From Bacteroidota bacterium (GTDB taxonomy: Bacteria > Bacteroidota > Ignavibacteria > Kapaibacteriales > Kapaibacteriaceae): 15,846 bases of DNA. Shown piece by piece: positions 9,001 to 15,195 of this stretch (positions are counted from its first letter, which is position 1; every line of letters begins with the position of its first letter). Location of the stretch: NCBI GenBank assembly GCA_003488525.1, contig DNLG01000026.1, forward strand, positions 58,173-74,018, in the 5' to 3' direction. Both the position numbers and the translations under genes were made by a program. Under the pieces are notes generated by a model that ran no database searches, was not told where the DNA came from, and saw only the letters and a list, made by a program, of their open reading frames with translations.

Positions 9001-9141
9001 ACTCTTGCAAACAACGAGTTCAAGACGGCTGGTGTCTACGGCTTTGAGTTCAACACAGCTGCAATCAGCCAGGGCAACTACATCGTCAAGGCAACAGTGA
9101 ACGGTGTTTCGACAACGAGCTCGGTTTCCGTTGTCCGCTAA
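6028..9141 (+). CDS. Very large secreted multidomain protein with T9SS sorting domain
   Basis: 1037 aa from the ATG at 6028, chosen for its GAGGAG site and an ideal signal peptide (M-N-R-R, long hydrophobic stretch, cleavage after about A33 in L-Q-A). Residues about 74-212 look cohesin-like (L-L-V-P-V-Y-V, then V-Q-F-D-S-A-A-L-E-F). About 430-460 resembles a BACON-type strand set (Y-V-G-Y-L-T-F-K-S-N). About 485-654 and 833-942 are two copies of the module shared with the genes at 1 and 9214 (second copy: E-L-P-P-T-P-P, then I-F-D-V-R-F). Between them lie two repeats, G-W-N-L-L-S-V-P-V ... P-G-V-G-Y-F-V-K (664-715) and G-W-N-T-V-G-S ... P-G-L-G-Y-W-I-K (744-801). Residues 954-1037 are the T9SS tail (T-P-N-P-V, V-F-D-A-V-G-Q, G-N-Y-I-V-K, final S-V-V-R). 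A terminator follows the stop codon. Codon use suggests strong expression. The role is unknown; structural surface protein or adhesin is an inference. Confidence 0.92.
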   Translation: MNRRYALWSGGTKFGVVALLAALIGLGSVMLQAQNKPELPTLSLTGDGASWNRNVYPDGRIWSSSRGPNGERTLLVPVYVKNCWRSTAIYEAFPIYSFKFKVQFDSAALEFIGIEKNGPLRGPQMTPVSCLAKDFEFSVSVARDTSYQRVIAAPIQNRLRGKRAMITAISSKPLPQTGDVTLPCDQRPYTELVYLRFRVIANTAIDPVSARTPLIITNDTLYYNDFAMGKQIPFPGDPAPDEYAGLGGIDNYFVDAFGVDQIRDPLRPSRRGMIWLEVTDVAPRLSFTNVANPAFRLADSVNGSLGSQWYVVDPITVDYGTPYDDQAGGIGTRDVDVINAVTGSRAYDIMVQSDNKWLKFKSFTKGGGGQTELNPFPNPVREGYIQYMDKGILGSTVGVDPQGNATVGQRDLNLRIICDPNELPNGDEQEVTGTYVGYLTFKSNSLDVSPVRLKVTFIYFRTPYEPNVFDENENWKRSQEFLGRGITLQVRNSNTPNEITYVTFGVGNRATDNIDTLFGETTYATDINPTQFAARFYPKDNTGKLLVPNGLGDLWAGTAQRPKSASRDIRSIYSDTTLAYTCRFSAGGDLNYPIVVAWNTDEFSPGSELFIRDTLNGSRFNVNMRAGTVLGGTRQSYTIRDADIKSFVIEYTLPKVARFPVINKGWNLLSVPVNPSSSYWKDIFKNALNIPVRFSQNTYQTNETNLNPGVGYFVKYSDEVDKTIAGSRIRLIDDLTYTTRLFEGWNTVGSLSFPTSIENLSILPYGTGSLPTRLGDVYGYVTNRGYQAVTEIEPGLGYWIKITGQGYLKLGLAPKASINTMAAREAVETNSTRISVADASNNVGTVFVAPSGIIDNKSMFELPPTPPQGIFDVRFTSQSSIEDEKNPTVAIQGVTFPVTVTINNPRTTYTVVNPISGAVLGTAVAGRPNVITITDARTPYIRLMGEEAQAGSLNVNVTPNPVNGTGLVNVVVPEAGTVSVTVFDAVGQAVMTLANNEFKTAGVYGFEFNTAAISQGNYIVKATVNGVSTTSSVSVVR
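8005..8427 (+). repeat. Two tandem GWN...PG-G-Y-[FW]-[VI]-K units within the 1037-aa protein
   Basis: Two adjacent protein-level repeats, about 80 residues apart. Each starts with an aromatic 'G-W-N' strand and ends with 'N/E-P-G-[VL]-G-Y-[FW]-[VI]-K'. The DNA has diverged, so this is an old internal duplication. Similar units occur in secreted proteins of the same bacterial group (recalled, not searched). Confidence 0.6.
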
Positions 9142-9163
9142 TTCATGAGAAATGGAACAAAGA

Positions 9164-9191
9164 GGGCAGCAGGTAACTGCTGCCCTTTTTT
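9164..9191 (+). terminator. Rho-independent terminator after the 1037-aa gene
   Basis: Perfect stem GGGCAGCAG (9164-9172) with CTGCTGCCC (9177-9185), GTAA loop, then TTTTTT (9186-9191). It lies 22 nt after the stop codon and is the clearest terminator in the window. The next coding start is only 22 nt beyond the T-tract, so the following gene either depends on read-through or has a promoter overlapping this element. Confidence 0.92.
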
Positions 9192-9200
9192 GTTCATTGT

Positions 9201-9206
9201 AGAAGG
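9201..9206 (+). promoter_or_regulatory. Ribosome binding site of the 259-aa cargo gene
   Basis: AGAAGG lies 7 nt before the ATG at 9214. It fixes that start over an in-frame ATG at 9145, whose reading would run straight through the terminator hairpin. Confidence 0.75.
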
Positions 9207-9213
9207 TCCTTCA

Positions 9214-9993
9214 ATGAAACTCCATGCTGCGCTCGTCACCATCTTTTTGATGGCTTACACTCTGTCTGCTCAGACAGTGCAGATTCCTCTGTCCTTTGCC
9301 AATGTGCTTCCTACCGGTTTGTCTACGTTCTCCTTCTCTGTTGGAGCGCATCCAGCGGCGACAGTCGGCGTCGACACTTCCCTGAAGGAGCAAGAGATTC
9401 CTTCTCTACCACCACCGGCTGGTGTGTTTATCGTTTATTCGGTACCACCAACACCTGATTTCATTTGGCTAAGTCCACGCGACATACGACCTCTGAAGAT
9501 CGGCGAAAAGCAACTCATCACCTATGAGATTGGTGTGACGTGGAATGGTGGTCGTTTAGAGATCGGATGGGGTCAGATGCCAAAGTTTGTAGATAGCGCA
9601 TACATCACAGACGTTATCACCGACTTTCCGGATAACTTCATCAAACAGAAGCTTCTTCCGGGCGTTGTCTATAGCACTACAAACTCGGCTATCACCAAGC
9701 TGAAGGTACTTGTGTGGTATGATGCCACGGAGTTCTCTTCAGTTGATGCGGCATCATTGATTTCACAATTGACCGTCTACCCGAACCCAAGCGATGGTTT
9801 TGTTCGCGTTAAGGGGGCTGAGCAGGGATCGACCGTGATTGTGCGCGACATGACGGGGAAAGTCTGCAGCGAAGCAGTTCTTGAATCGTCAGAACATTCC
9901 ATAGACCTTTCTGCGTGTGGTCCAGGCGTCTATTCGATGTCTATATCCGACCTGCAGGGTCACTATCGGACGAGTATGATCGTCCGCCGTTGA
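9214..9993 (+). CDS. Small secreted protein: one shared module plus T9SS sorting domain
   Basis: 259 aa from the ATG at 9214, which has an AGAAGG site and starts a clean signal peptide (M-K-L-H-A-A-L, cleavage near L-S-A before Q-T-V). Residues about 25-170 are a short version of the module in the large cargo proteins at 1 and 6028 (G-V-D-T-S-L-K-E-Q-E-I-P-S-L-P-P-P-A-G-V-F, later I-G-W-G-Q-M-P). Residues about 185-259 are the T9SS tail (V-Y-P-N-P-S, V-R-D-M-T-G-K, G-P-G-V-Y-S-M-S-I, final I-V-R-R). An in-frame ATG at 9145 is rejected because that reading crosses a rho-independent terminator. The next gene starts 22 nt after the stop, so the two may share a transcript. Nearly the whole mature protein is a single module, so it may show the minimal form of this fold. 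Function is unknown. Confidence 0.88.
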   Translation: MKLHAALVTIFLMAYTLSAQTVQIPLSFANVLPTGLSTFSFSVGAHPAATVGVDTSLKEQEIPSLPPPAGVFIVYSVPPTPDFIWLSPRDIRPLKIGEKQLITYEIGVTWNGGRLEIGWGQMPKFVDSAYITDVITDFPDNFIKQKLLPGVVYSTTNSAITKLKVLVWYDATEFSSVDAASLISQLTVYPNPSDGFVRVKGAEQGSTVIVRDMTGKVCSEAVLESSEHSIDLSACGPGVYSMSISDLQGHYRTSMIVRR

Positions 9994-10015
9994 TTTAACG
10001 AAGACCGAGAACACG

Positions 10016-11188
10016 ATGAGCGAAGAGAACGATCGATCACGTCAGCAGCCAGCTCCGCGTCGCCAGCCTCAGGAACCGCGTCAGCCGCAGGAACCGCGCC
10101 AGCCGCAGCAAGCATCACAGCCGCAACAGCAACGCCAGGATACATCCCAGGGCTCTAATCGTCGGCAGGGACAGCAGCAGCGTCGATCTCATCCGCCGCG
10201 GCGTTTTGAGCGCCGTGGTCCGGAAATCCACCGACAGGCACACAACCGTATTGCCGGTTCGATTTCTGTCGTGGTCCCTCTTCTGAACGAAGAGGAATCA
10301 CTCGTAGAACTTTCGAAGCAGCTAGAGACCGTGTTGGAGCGCATTGCCAGAGGACGCTATGAGGTGATCTTCATCGATGATGGCTCGACCGATTCCTCCT
10401 ATTCGGTGATCCAAGGAATCAACGCATCCAATCCCCGCTTCAAGGCCATTCGTTTTCGCACGAACCACGGTAAGTCGGCTGCTCTGGCAGTTGGCTTTGC
10501 CGAGGCGACGGGCGACTTCGTGATCACCATGGATGCTGATCTTCAGGATGACCCCAATGAGATACCTGGAATGATCGCTAAGCTCGAAGAAGGGTACGAT
10601 CTCGTTTCAGGCTGGAAGCGCAAACGGTATGACCCGTGGCATAAGACTTTTCCGTCAAAGCTCTTCAACGCCGTGACATCGAAGATGAGCGGGCTGAAGC
10701 TTCATGACTTCAACTGTGGCCTTAAAGCGTATCGTGGCGATGTTGTTAAAACCGTTCAGGTCTATGGCGAGATGCACCGGTACATCCCGGCTCTTGCTCA
10801 CTGGGAGGGATTCCGTGTAACGGAAATGCCCGTTCAACATCGTGCGCGTCAATTCGGCGTGTCCAAGTTTGGAATGAGTCGCTTTCTGAAGGGCTACCTG
10901 GACCTGCTGACGGTGATGTTCACCACACGGTATGTGAAACGCCCCCTGCACTTCTTCGGAGCACTTGGAACATTGTTTGCCTTGATCGGCTTCAGCGTAG
11001 ACATGTACCTGGCCATTGAGAAGTGGGCATTTGACATCCCGTTAAGTCAGCGTCCGTACTCACTGCTTTTCGGCATCGCCATGATCATCGTTGGGGTGCA
11101 GCTGATCTCCATCGGTCTGATCGGTGAGCTCATCGTGAAGAACAATCTGAGTGAACAGCGCTTCAGTATACGAGAGAGACTGTCGTAA
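10016..11188 (+). CDS. DPM1/GtrB-like membrane glycosyltransferase (GT2) with Q/P/R-rich N-terminal tail
   Basis: 390 aa. Residues 82-245 are a GT-A family 2 domain: I-S-V-V-V-P-L-L-N-E-E (83-93), D-D-G-S-T-D (121-126), and the D-A-D metal/nucleotide site in T-M-D-A-D-L-Q-D-D-P (171-180). Two membrane helices follow (about 311-334 and 348-372), with a basic C-terminus. This is the layout of polyprenyl-phosphate sugar transferases such as DPM1, GtrB and ArnC, which move a sugar from a nucleotide donor to a lipid phosphate on the cytoplasmic membrane face. The exact sugar cannot be read. Residues 8-75 are an unusual Gln/Pro/Arg-rich, probably disordered and strongly basic tail with hexapeptide repeats. 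No internal ATG before the catalytic domain offers a shorter start. The ribosome site is weak. It follows the 259-aa secreted gene by 22 nt and may be co-transcribed with it. Confidence 0.9.
   Translation: MSEENDRSRQQPAPRRQPQEPRQPQEPRQPQQASQPQQQRQDTSQGSNRRQGQQQRRSHPPRRFERRGPEIHRQAHNRIAGSISVVVPLLNEEESLVELSKQLETVLERIARGRYEVIFIDDGSTDSSYSVIQGINASNPRFKAIRFRTNHGKSAALAVGFAEATGDFVITMDADLQDDPNEIPGMIAKLEEGYDLVSGWKRKRYDPWHKTFPSKLFNAVTSKMSGLKLHDFNCGLKAYRGDVVKTVQVYGEMHRYIPALAHWEGFRVTEMPVQHRARQFGVSKFGMSRFLKGYLDLLTVMFTTRYVKRPLHFFGALGTLFALIGFSVDMYLAIEKWAFDIPLSQRPYSLLFGIAMIIVGVQLISIGLIGELIVKNNLSEQRFSIRERLS
10061..10114 (+). repeat. Three tandem 18-nt units encoding R-Q-P-Q-[EQ]-[PA]
   Basis: Three consecutive 18-nt units of the pattern CGYCAGCCKCAGSAA followed by three variable bases, at 10061-10078, 10079-10096 and 10097-10114. 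They encode RQPQEP, RQPQEP and RQPQQA. Units are near-identical at DNA level, so copy number could change by slippage. They lie in the disordered tail of the glycosyltransferase. Confidence 0.8.
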
Positions 11189-11241
11189 CATTGCCGCAGT
11201 AGAGTTGTTTCTAACGGCATAACACCGCTTGAGCCAAACAC

Positions 11242-12006
11242 ATGAACCGATCGATTCTCATCGTCAGCATTGCTCTGTCTGCGATCCTTTCCACAGCGGT
11301 CGATGCACAGATCCGATTCCGCATTGCCACTGGCCTATCGACCGACTGGATCACCAACGACAATCCCGCCGTCTATCAGCTTTCCGGCTCGCCGGATACC
11401 AGCAACCCTGACCGGCCATATGGTGGATCTTTTGATGGAGCACAAGTTGGATGGGGCTTGCGGGGCTATGTCGATCTCGACAAGCAGAAAACCTTTCGAA
11501 TCCCGGTCGGGGTCGACCTCTTTCTGTATCGCGGCACGCAGAGCATCAAGGGCATCGGATATGACTTCCGAGTTGACCATAGCACCGATCTTGTGTCAGC
11601 CTTCACAGGCTTCGAATGGTCTTTCGTTGAGTTTCCCCTTGCGTTTGCCCGCGCCTATGTAGGCGCCGAAGCACGTTTCCTTTTCGTGGGCGAAAACACG
11701 ATCACCAACACCGGACGCACCTTCGTTGACGGAAACTGGATCAGCACGCAGGATCAATACACTGGCAAACCCTCGGCCTTCCGCATGGGTGCTATGGCGC
11801 GATTTGGCATCGAGGGTGAGATCTATTACCCCGTATTCCTTAACACGAGCGTCGGCTACGGAGTGATGAATCTGGTCGGCCGCGACGACCGTCCAACGTG
11901 GAAAGAGGGAAGGGGCGAACTTCTTACGGCGCGTCCGCTGAACGAGCCGAAAGAGGGAATGCTGTATCACCTGAACTTCTCGTTCATGGTCCAGGTGCGG
12001 CTGTAA
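11242..12006 (+). CDS. Probable outer-membrane beta-barrel protein
   Basis: 254 aa with a clear Sec signal peptide (M-N-R-S-I-L-I-V-S, cleavage near V-D-A before Q-I-R). The mature part shows alternating hydrophobic/polar strands with aromatic girdle residues, for example V-G-W-G-L-R-G-Y-V-D-L, A-F-A-R-A-Y-V-G-A-E-A-R-F and V-G-Y-G-V-M-N-L-V, ending in an amphipathic strand (Y-H-L-N-F-S-F-M-V-Q-V-R-L). There is no T9SS tail, which fits an integral outer-membrane protein, not a secreted cargo. No specific family is recognised. It starts 53 nt after the glycosyltransferase and converges with the leftward gene at 12017, only 10 nt away. The ribosome site is weak. Barrel assignment is from pattern alone. 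Confidence 0.75.
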   Translation: MNRSILIVSIALSAILSTAVDAQIRFRIATGLSTDWITNDNPAVYQLSGSPDTSNPDRPYGGSFDGAQVGWGLRGYVDLDKQKTFRIPVGVDLFLYRGTQSIKGIGYDFRVDHSTDLVSAFTGFEWSFVEFPLAFARAYVGAEARFLFVGENTITNTGRTFVDGNWISTQDQYTGKPSAFRMGAMARFGIEGEIYYPVFLNTSVGYGVMNLVGRDDRPTWKEGRGELLTARPLNEPKEGMLYHLNFSFMVQVRL

Positions 12007-12016
12007 AGTAAGCCCC

Positions 12017-13018
12017 CTACGCGTAGAAGGTCTTTTCGAACGCGCCCTGCTCGGGTTTGTTGAGGATGATCCGCCAGATAATGCCGCGGATAAACCCACT
12101 ACCGTATCCAAGAAGCTGCACATATGCGGCAACGACACACCGCAGACCCAATAAGGGATTACGGTACTTGAATGAGCTCTCAACAAAGAGAGCAACCGTA
12201 TAGAGCGCAGGTAGCAACAGAGCCAGCGACCCAATGGGCTGAGTAAGCGCCGCAACGACGGACATCACGAGATAGGTTGTAAATCCGGCAGGAAAGAAGT
12301 GCGTCACCTTGAGCGTGTGCGGATGACGAAGAGTGATGTTGATACGGGCAATGCCACTGTTGTGAACTTGCTTGAAGAACTTCTTGAAGTCCGTCCGCCG
12401 CTTGTGATACACCCAGGCATCCGGGATGAGCGCCACACGGTAACCACGTGACATCATGCGAATGCTGAACTCGACGTCCTCGCCGAAGCGCATTCCCGAG
12501 AACCCCTCCGTGTCGTTGAACACATCACGGGTGATACCCATGTTGAACGAGCGTGGGTGAAATGCGCCCCCTACTCGCACCTTTGCGCCGCGGATTCCTC
12601 CTGTGGTTAGCAGTGACGTCATGGAGTAGCTGATGGCTTTCTGCGTTGGCGTGAAGGAGGCATGCTCGCGATCCGGGCCACCAAAGGCATCAAGACCGTC
12701 ACGCACAACCGCCGTGTCGATCGCCTGCAGGTAGTCGTCGGGGACCGTGCAGTCTGAGTCGAGAAAGATGAAGATATCCCCTGATGCCCGGCGGCAACCG
12801 TAGTTCCGCGACGGACCGGGTCCGCTGTTGGGCTTGACGTAATACGACAACCTCAACTGGGAAGCAAAAGCATCACAGACGTCCTTCGAGGTCAGCGTCG
12901 AACCGTCCTCAACGATCACCACCTCAAAGTCGCGAAACGTCTGACGGGTGAGCGTCTCAAGCAGTTCCCGAAGCTCATCCGGACGGTTGTAGACCGCAAC
13001 GATAATGGAGTACTTCAT
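12017..13018 (-). CDS. Glycosyltransferase family 2 with C-terminal membrane helices
   Basis: 333 aa from the ATG whose first base is 13018. The same frame stays open about 660 nt further upstream, but that part is antisense to the methyltransferase gene and shows no family features. The catalytic core instead begins at once with M-K-Y-S-I-I-V-A-V-Y-N-R-P. Motifs: V-E-D-G-S (36-40), D-S-D (87-89, in F-L-D-S-D-C-T-V-P), R-S-F-N-M-G-I-T (156-163) and G-E-D-V-E-F-S-I-R (179-187) with the catalytic-base E/D. About 240-310 holds two or three membrane helices. This is the pattern of inner-membrane GT2 enzymes adding sugars in surface glycan assembly; donor and acceptor cannot be told. It is divergent from the methyltransferase operon across 48 bp and convergent with the barrel gene. 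Confidence 0.9.
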   Translation of the reverse strand: MKYSIIVAVYNRPDELRELLETLTRQTFRDFEVVIVEDGSTLTSKDVCDAFASQLRLSYYVKPNSGPGPSRNYGCRRASGDIFIFLDSDCTVPDDYLQAIDTAVVRDGLDAFGGPDREHASFTPTQKAISYSMTSLLTTGGIRGAKVRVGGAFHPRSFNMGITRDVFNDTEGFSGMRFGEDVEFSIRMMSRGYRVALIPDAWVYHKRRTDFKKFFKQVHNSGIARINITLRHPHTLKVTHFFPAGFTTYLVMSVVAALTQPIGSLALLLPALYTVALFVESSFKYRNPLLGLRCVVAAYVQLLGYGSGFIRGIIWRIILNKPEQGAFEKTFYA

Positions 13019-13027
13019 GCGTGGGCG

Positions 13028-13035
13028 CAAAGATA
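13028..13035 (-). promoter_or_regulatory. TAnnTTTG-type -7 box for the leftward glycosyltransferase
   Basis: On the minus strand the sequence reads TATCTTTG, an exact match to the Bacteroidota -7 consensus TAnnTTTG. It ends 9 nt before the ATG at 13018. A TTTG -33 partner is not visible at the usual spacing. Whether this lineage uses that sigma-factor consensus is an assumption. Confidence 0.5.
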
Positions 13036-13051
13036 CGCCCCCTGCCCGTGC

Positions 13052-13059
13052 TATTTTTG
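13052..13059 (+). promoter_or_regulatory. TAnnTTTG-type -7 box for the methyltransferase operon
   Basis: TATTTTTG matches TAnnTTTG exactly and ends 7 nt before the ATG at 13067. Transcription would start at or within a few bases of the start codon. No TTTG -33 box is seen at 19-nt spacing; that position overlaps the opposing box at 13028-13035. Confidence 0.5.
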
Positions 13060-13066
13060 ACGCACA

Positions 13067-13888
13067 ATGACCCACACCGATCCTGTGCTGGCAGTAGCGG
13101 GAATGGACCTGCATCCGCGGACCATTCGCAATGTGCGCATGCAATACCGCCTGGCGGAGCACACGCTCATACCATGGCTTTTGAAACTTGGCGCACTGCC
13201 GGCACATCCGGCCGTGTGCGAGATCGGTTGTGCTGAAGGGGGCGTACTGGCGGCCTTTGTAGACCGTGGTGCGGTGAATGCGCTCGGGACGGATATTCAA
13301 GCACCACTGCTTGATCTGGTGAGTCGGCCTGTCTGGACCTCGCTGGGATACGACATCACCTTTACGCACCATGACGTGATCTACGATGATGTACCGGAGT
13401 CGTGGCGGAGTGCATTCGATGTTGTTCTTCTGCGCGACGTGATCGAACATCTCGATGATGCGGGTATTGCACTGAAGAACATCGCACGTCTGCTCAAACC
13501 CGGCGGCGTGGTCGTGGTGACGTTTCCTCCGTACACATCGCCGTTTGGTGGACATCAGCAGCTGCTTGGCACGGCTGTCGGATCTCTGCCCTTTGTGCAC
13601 TTGTTGCCGTGGCCATTGTTCCGTCGCATCATCAATGCCGGTGATCCGGTCAATCACGAAGAACTCGAACGTCTGCACACCATTCGCTGTTCGGCCGATA
13701 AAGTAGCCGACGCATCACGTCGTGCCGGACTTACGATTCTCGATGAGCGATACTTCGCTCTGCGTCCGGTCTTCCGCTGGAAGTATCAGCGCAACATCCC
13801 CAGCTTCGAGGTCACCTCCTGGCGCTGGTTTCCGCCTGTAAAGCCCCTTGCCATGGAAGTGGCATTCGTTCTCCAGTTGCCCGCATGA
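13067..13888 (+). CDS. Class I SAM-dependent methyltransferase
   Basis: 273 aa. Rossmann-type methyltransferase domain in the middle: motif I C-E-I-G-C-A-E-G-G (51-59), acidic ribose-binding residue in G-T-D-I (74-77), motif L-L-R-D-V-I-E-H-L-D-D (121-131, close to the usual D-V-I-E-H) and L-K-P-G-G (143-147). The family is type-11/ubiE-like and acts on small molecules or sugars. The C-terminal 110 residues are less typical (several Trp/Phe/Pro) and may bind the acceptor. Its stop overlaps the start of the GT4-like gene (ATGA), so the two are translationally coupled, which suggests methylation of a glycan or its lipid-linked precursor. It leads the rightward operon, directly behind a TAnnTTTG box. 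No Shine-Dalgarno is visible. Confidence 0.88.
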   Translation: MTHTDPVLAVAGMDLHPRTIRNVRMQYRLAEHTLIPWLLKLGALPAHPAVCEIGCAEGGVLAAFVDRGAVNALGTDIQAPLLDLVSRPVWTSLGYDITFTHHDVIYDDVPESWRSAFDVVLLRDVIEHLDDAGIALKNIARLLKPGGVVVVTFPPYTSPFGGHQQLLGTAVGSLPFVHLLPWPLFRRIINAGDPVNHEELERLHTIRCSADKVADASRRAGLTILDERYFALRPVFRWKYQRNIPSFEVTSWRWFPPVKPLAMEVAFVLQLPA

Positions 13889-15195
13889 AAAACGTCCTGG
13901 TCATCGCCTACCACTTCCCACCCGGCGGTGGTCCGGGAGTGCAGCGCGTGCTGAAGCACGTGACTTACCTGCGGGAGACCGGCTGGCAACCGATCGTGCT
14001 GACCGTGGAGAATGGTGATTTCCCGGCACGGGACGAGTCGCTGCTGTCGAAGATCCCGTCCGACGTAACAGTGGTCCGCGTGCCAATCCTCGAACCCTAC
14101 TCGCTCTATCGACGATTCATGGGCGGGAAGGGGGCTGCCATCGACGTCAACGTGAACAAATCCGGTGCACAGCGAACCGGATGGAAGGAGCGGCTCGCCG
14201 AGTTTGTGCGTGCCACGTTCTTCATCCCCGATGCCCGCGTCGGATGGCTGCTTACGGCCGTCAAACAGGGCGAGGAGCTCATCCGACGGTACAATATCAA
14301 GGCCATCTACAGCTCGTCACCCCCGTATACCTGTGCTCTCATCGCACGGGCACTGAAGCGCCGAACCGGACTGTCCTGGATCGCCGGATTCCGGGATCCG
14401 TGGACGCAGTTTCTGACAACGCCTGACAGGTGGTTTCTACCGGCCATGATCGACCGGTCTCTGGAACGGTCGGTGTTTGAAGAGGCCGACGCCGTTGAGT
14501 GCGCGTGGACGGGTATCATCGACGATGCCATTCGAAAGTATCCGCACCTGCCCCCTGACAAGTTTCACCATGTGCCGAATGGGTATGATGCCTCCGATTT
14601 TCCGAAGGTATCCTACGTGCGTAATGACCGCTTTACGATCACCTATACGGGTTCGATGTACGGACGGCGCACGCCGAAAGAGTTTCTCAAGGCACTCGAT
14701 CTGCTGAAGGGGCGCGGCGTACTGGGTCCAGATGACGTGCACCTGCGCTTTGTGGGTCGGTTCGGAGACGAGGTCCACGCCATGCTCGATACGTCTGCTT
14801 TCGCCCCCTGCATCGAGAGGATCGGATATGTAACGCATCAGCAGAGTGTGGGCTTTCTGATGCAGAGTGAAGCATCGCTGCTGATCGTTGACGATGCAAA
14901 GGAGAGCGCAGAGATCGTTCCGGGCAAGGTCTACGAGTACCTCGGTGTTGGACGTCCGGTGATCGCCGTTGCACCACGAGGAAGTGCCATTGATCGTCTT
15001 CTGCGCCAGACCGAGGCAGGGCACAGCGCTCCGGCAGAAGAGATTGAGGAACTGGCCTCGATCATCGAGTCCTATTTTGTGCGCTGGCAAAGGGGCGAGC
15101 AGATCCTCTCACCAAACACAACTGAAGTACTCAAGTACGAACGTCGAACAGCCGCCCATCAACTGGCCCACCTTTTGCATACGCTTACACCATGA
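13885..15195 (+). CDS. GT4-like glycosyltransferase (GT-B fold)
   Basis: 436 aa. The N-terminal Rossmann half starts V-L-V-I-A-Y-H-F-P-P-G-G-G-P-G-V-Q-R (4-21), the acceptor-side glycine-rich loop of GT4-type enzymes, and continues with S-S-P-P-Y-T (144-149) and G-F-R-D-P-W (168-173). The C-terminal half has the donor site: I-T-Y-T-G-S-M-Y-G (252-260), V-G-R-F (290-293), and the E-x7-E motif in A-E-I-V-P-G-K-V-Y-E-Y-L-G (E343, E351), which contacts the nucleotide sugar. A long loop near 75-100 is less conserved. No membrane helix is seen, so it is probably cytoplasmic or peripheral. It overlaps both neighbours by ATGA. It likely adds a sugar to a polysaccharide or lipid-linked glycan; donor and linkage cannot be told. 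Confidence 0.9.
   Translation: MKNVLVIAYHFPPGGGPGVQRVLKHVTYLRETGWQPIVLTVENGDFPARDESLLSKIPSDVTVVRVPILEPYSLYRRFMGGKGAAIDVNVNKSGAQRTGWKERLAEFVRATFFIPDARVGWLLTAVKQGEELIRRYNIKAIYSSSPPYTCALIARALKRRTGLSWIAGFRDPWTQFLTTPDRWFLPAMIDRSLERSVFEEADAVECAWTGIIDDAIRKYPHLPPDKFHHVPNGYDASDFPKVSYVRNDRFTITYTGSMYGRRTPKEFLKALDLLKGRGVLGPDDVHLRFVGRFGDEVHAMLDTSAFAPCIERIGYVTHQQSVGFLMQSEASLLIVDDAKESAEIVPGKVYEYLGVGRPVIAVAPRGSAIDRLLRQTEAGHSAPAEEIEELASIIESYFVRWQRGEQILSPNTTEVLKYERRTAAHQLAHLLHTLTP

Noticed and set aside
9145-9213. In-frame upstream ATG for the small cargo gene
   Set aside because: Translation would cross a rho-independent terminator; the ATG at 9214 has a good ribosome site and signal peptide.
11189-11241. 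TAACATTG and a TGCCG/CGGCA inverted repeat as promoter or hairpin before the barrel gene
   Set aside because: The box has one mismatch to TAnnTTTG and the stem is only 5 bp, too weak to call.
12017-12026. Palindrome CTACGCGTAG between converging genes as a bidirectional terminator
   Set aside because: It has no loop or convincing T-tract, and lies mostly inside the leftward gene's last codons.
11596-12255. Long open frames on the minus strand across the barrel gene
   Set aside because: They are shadows of real genes, with no family signature and high Arg/Cys/His content typical of antisense frames.
13019-13678. Leftward extension of the GT2 reading frame giving a 553-aa protein
   Set aside because: The extra 220 codons are antisense to the methyltransferase, show no family motifs, and the GT2 core starts precisely at the ATG at 13018.
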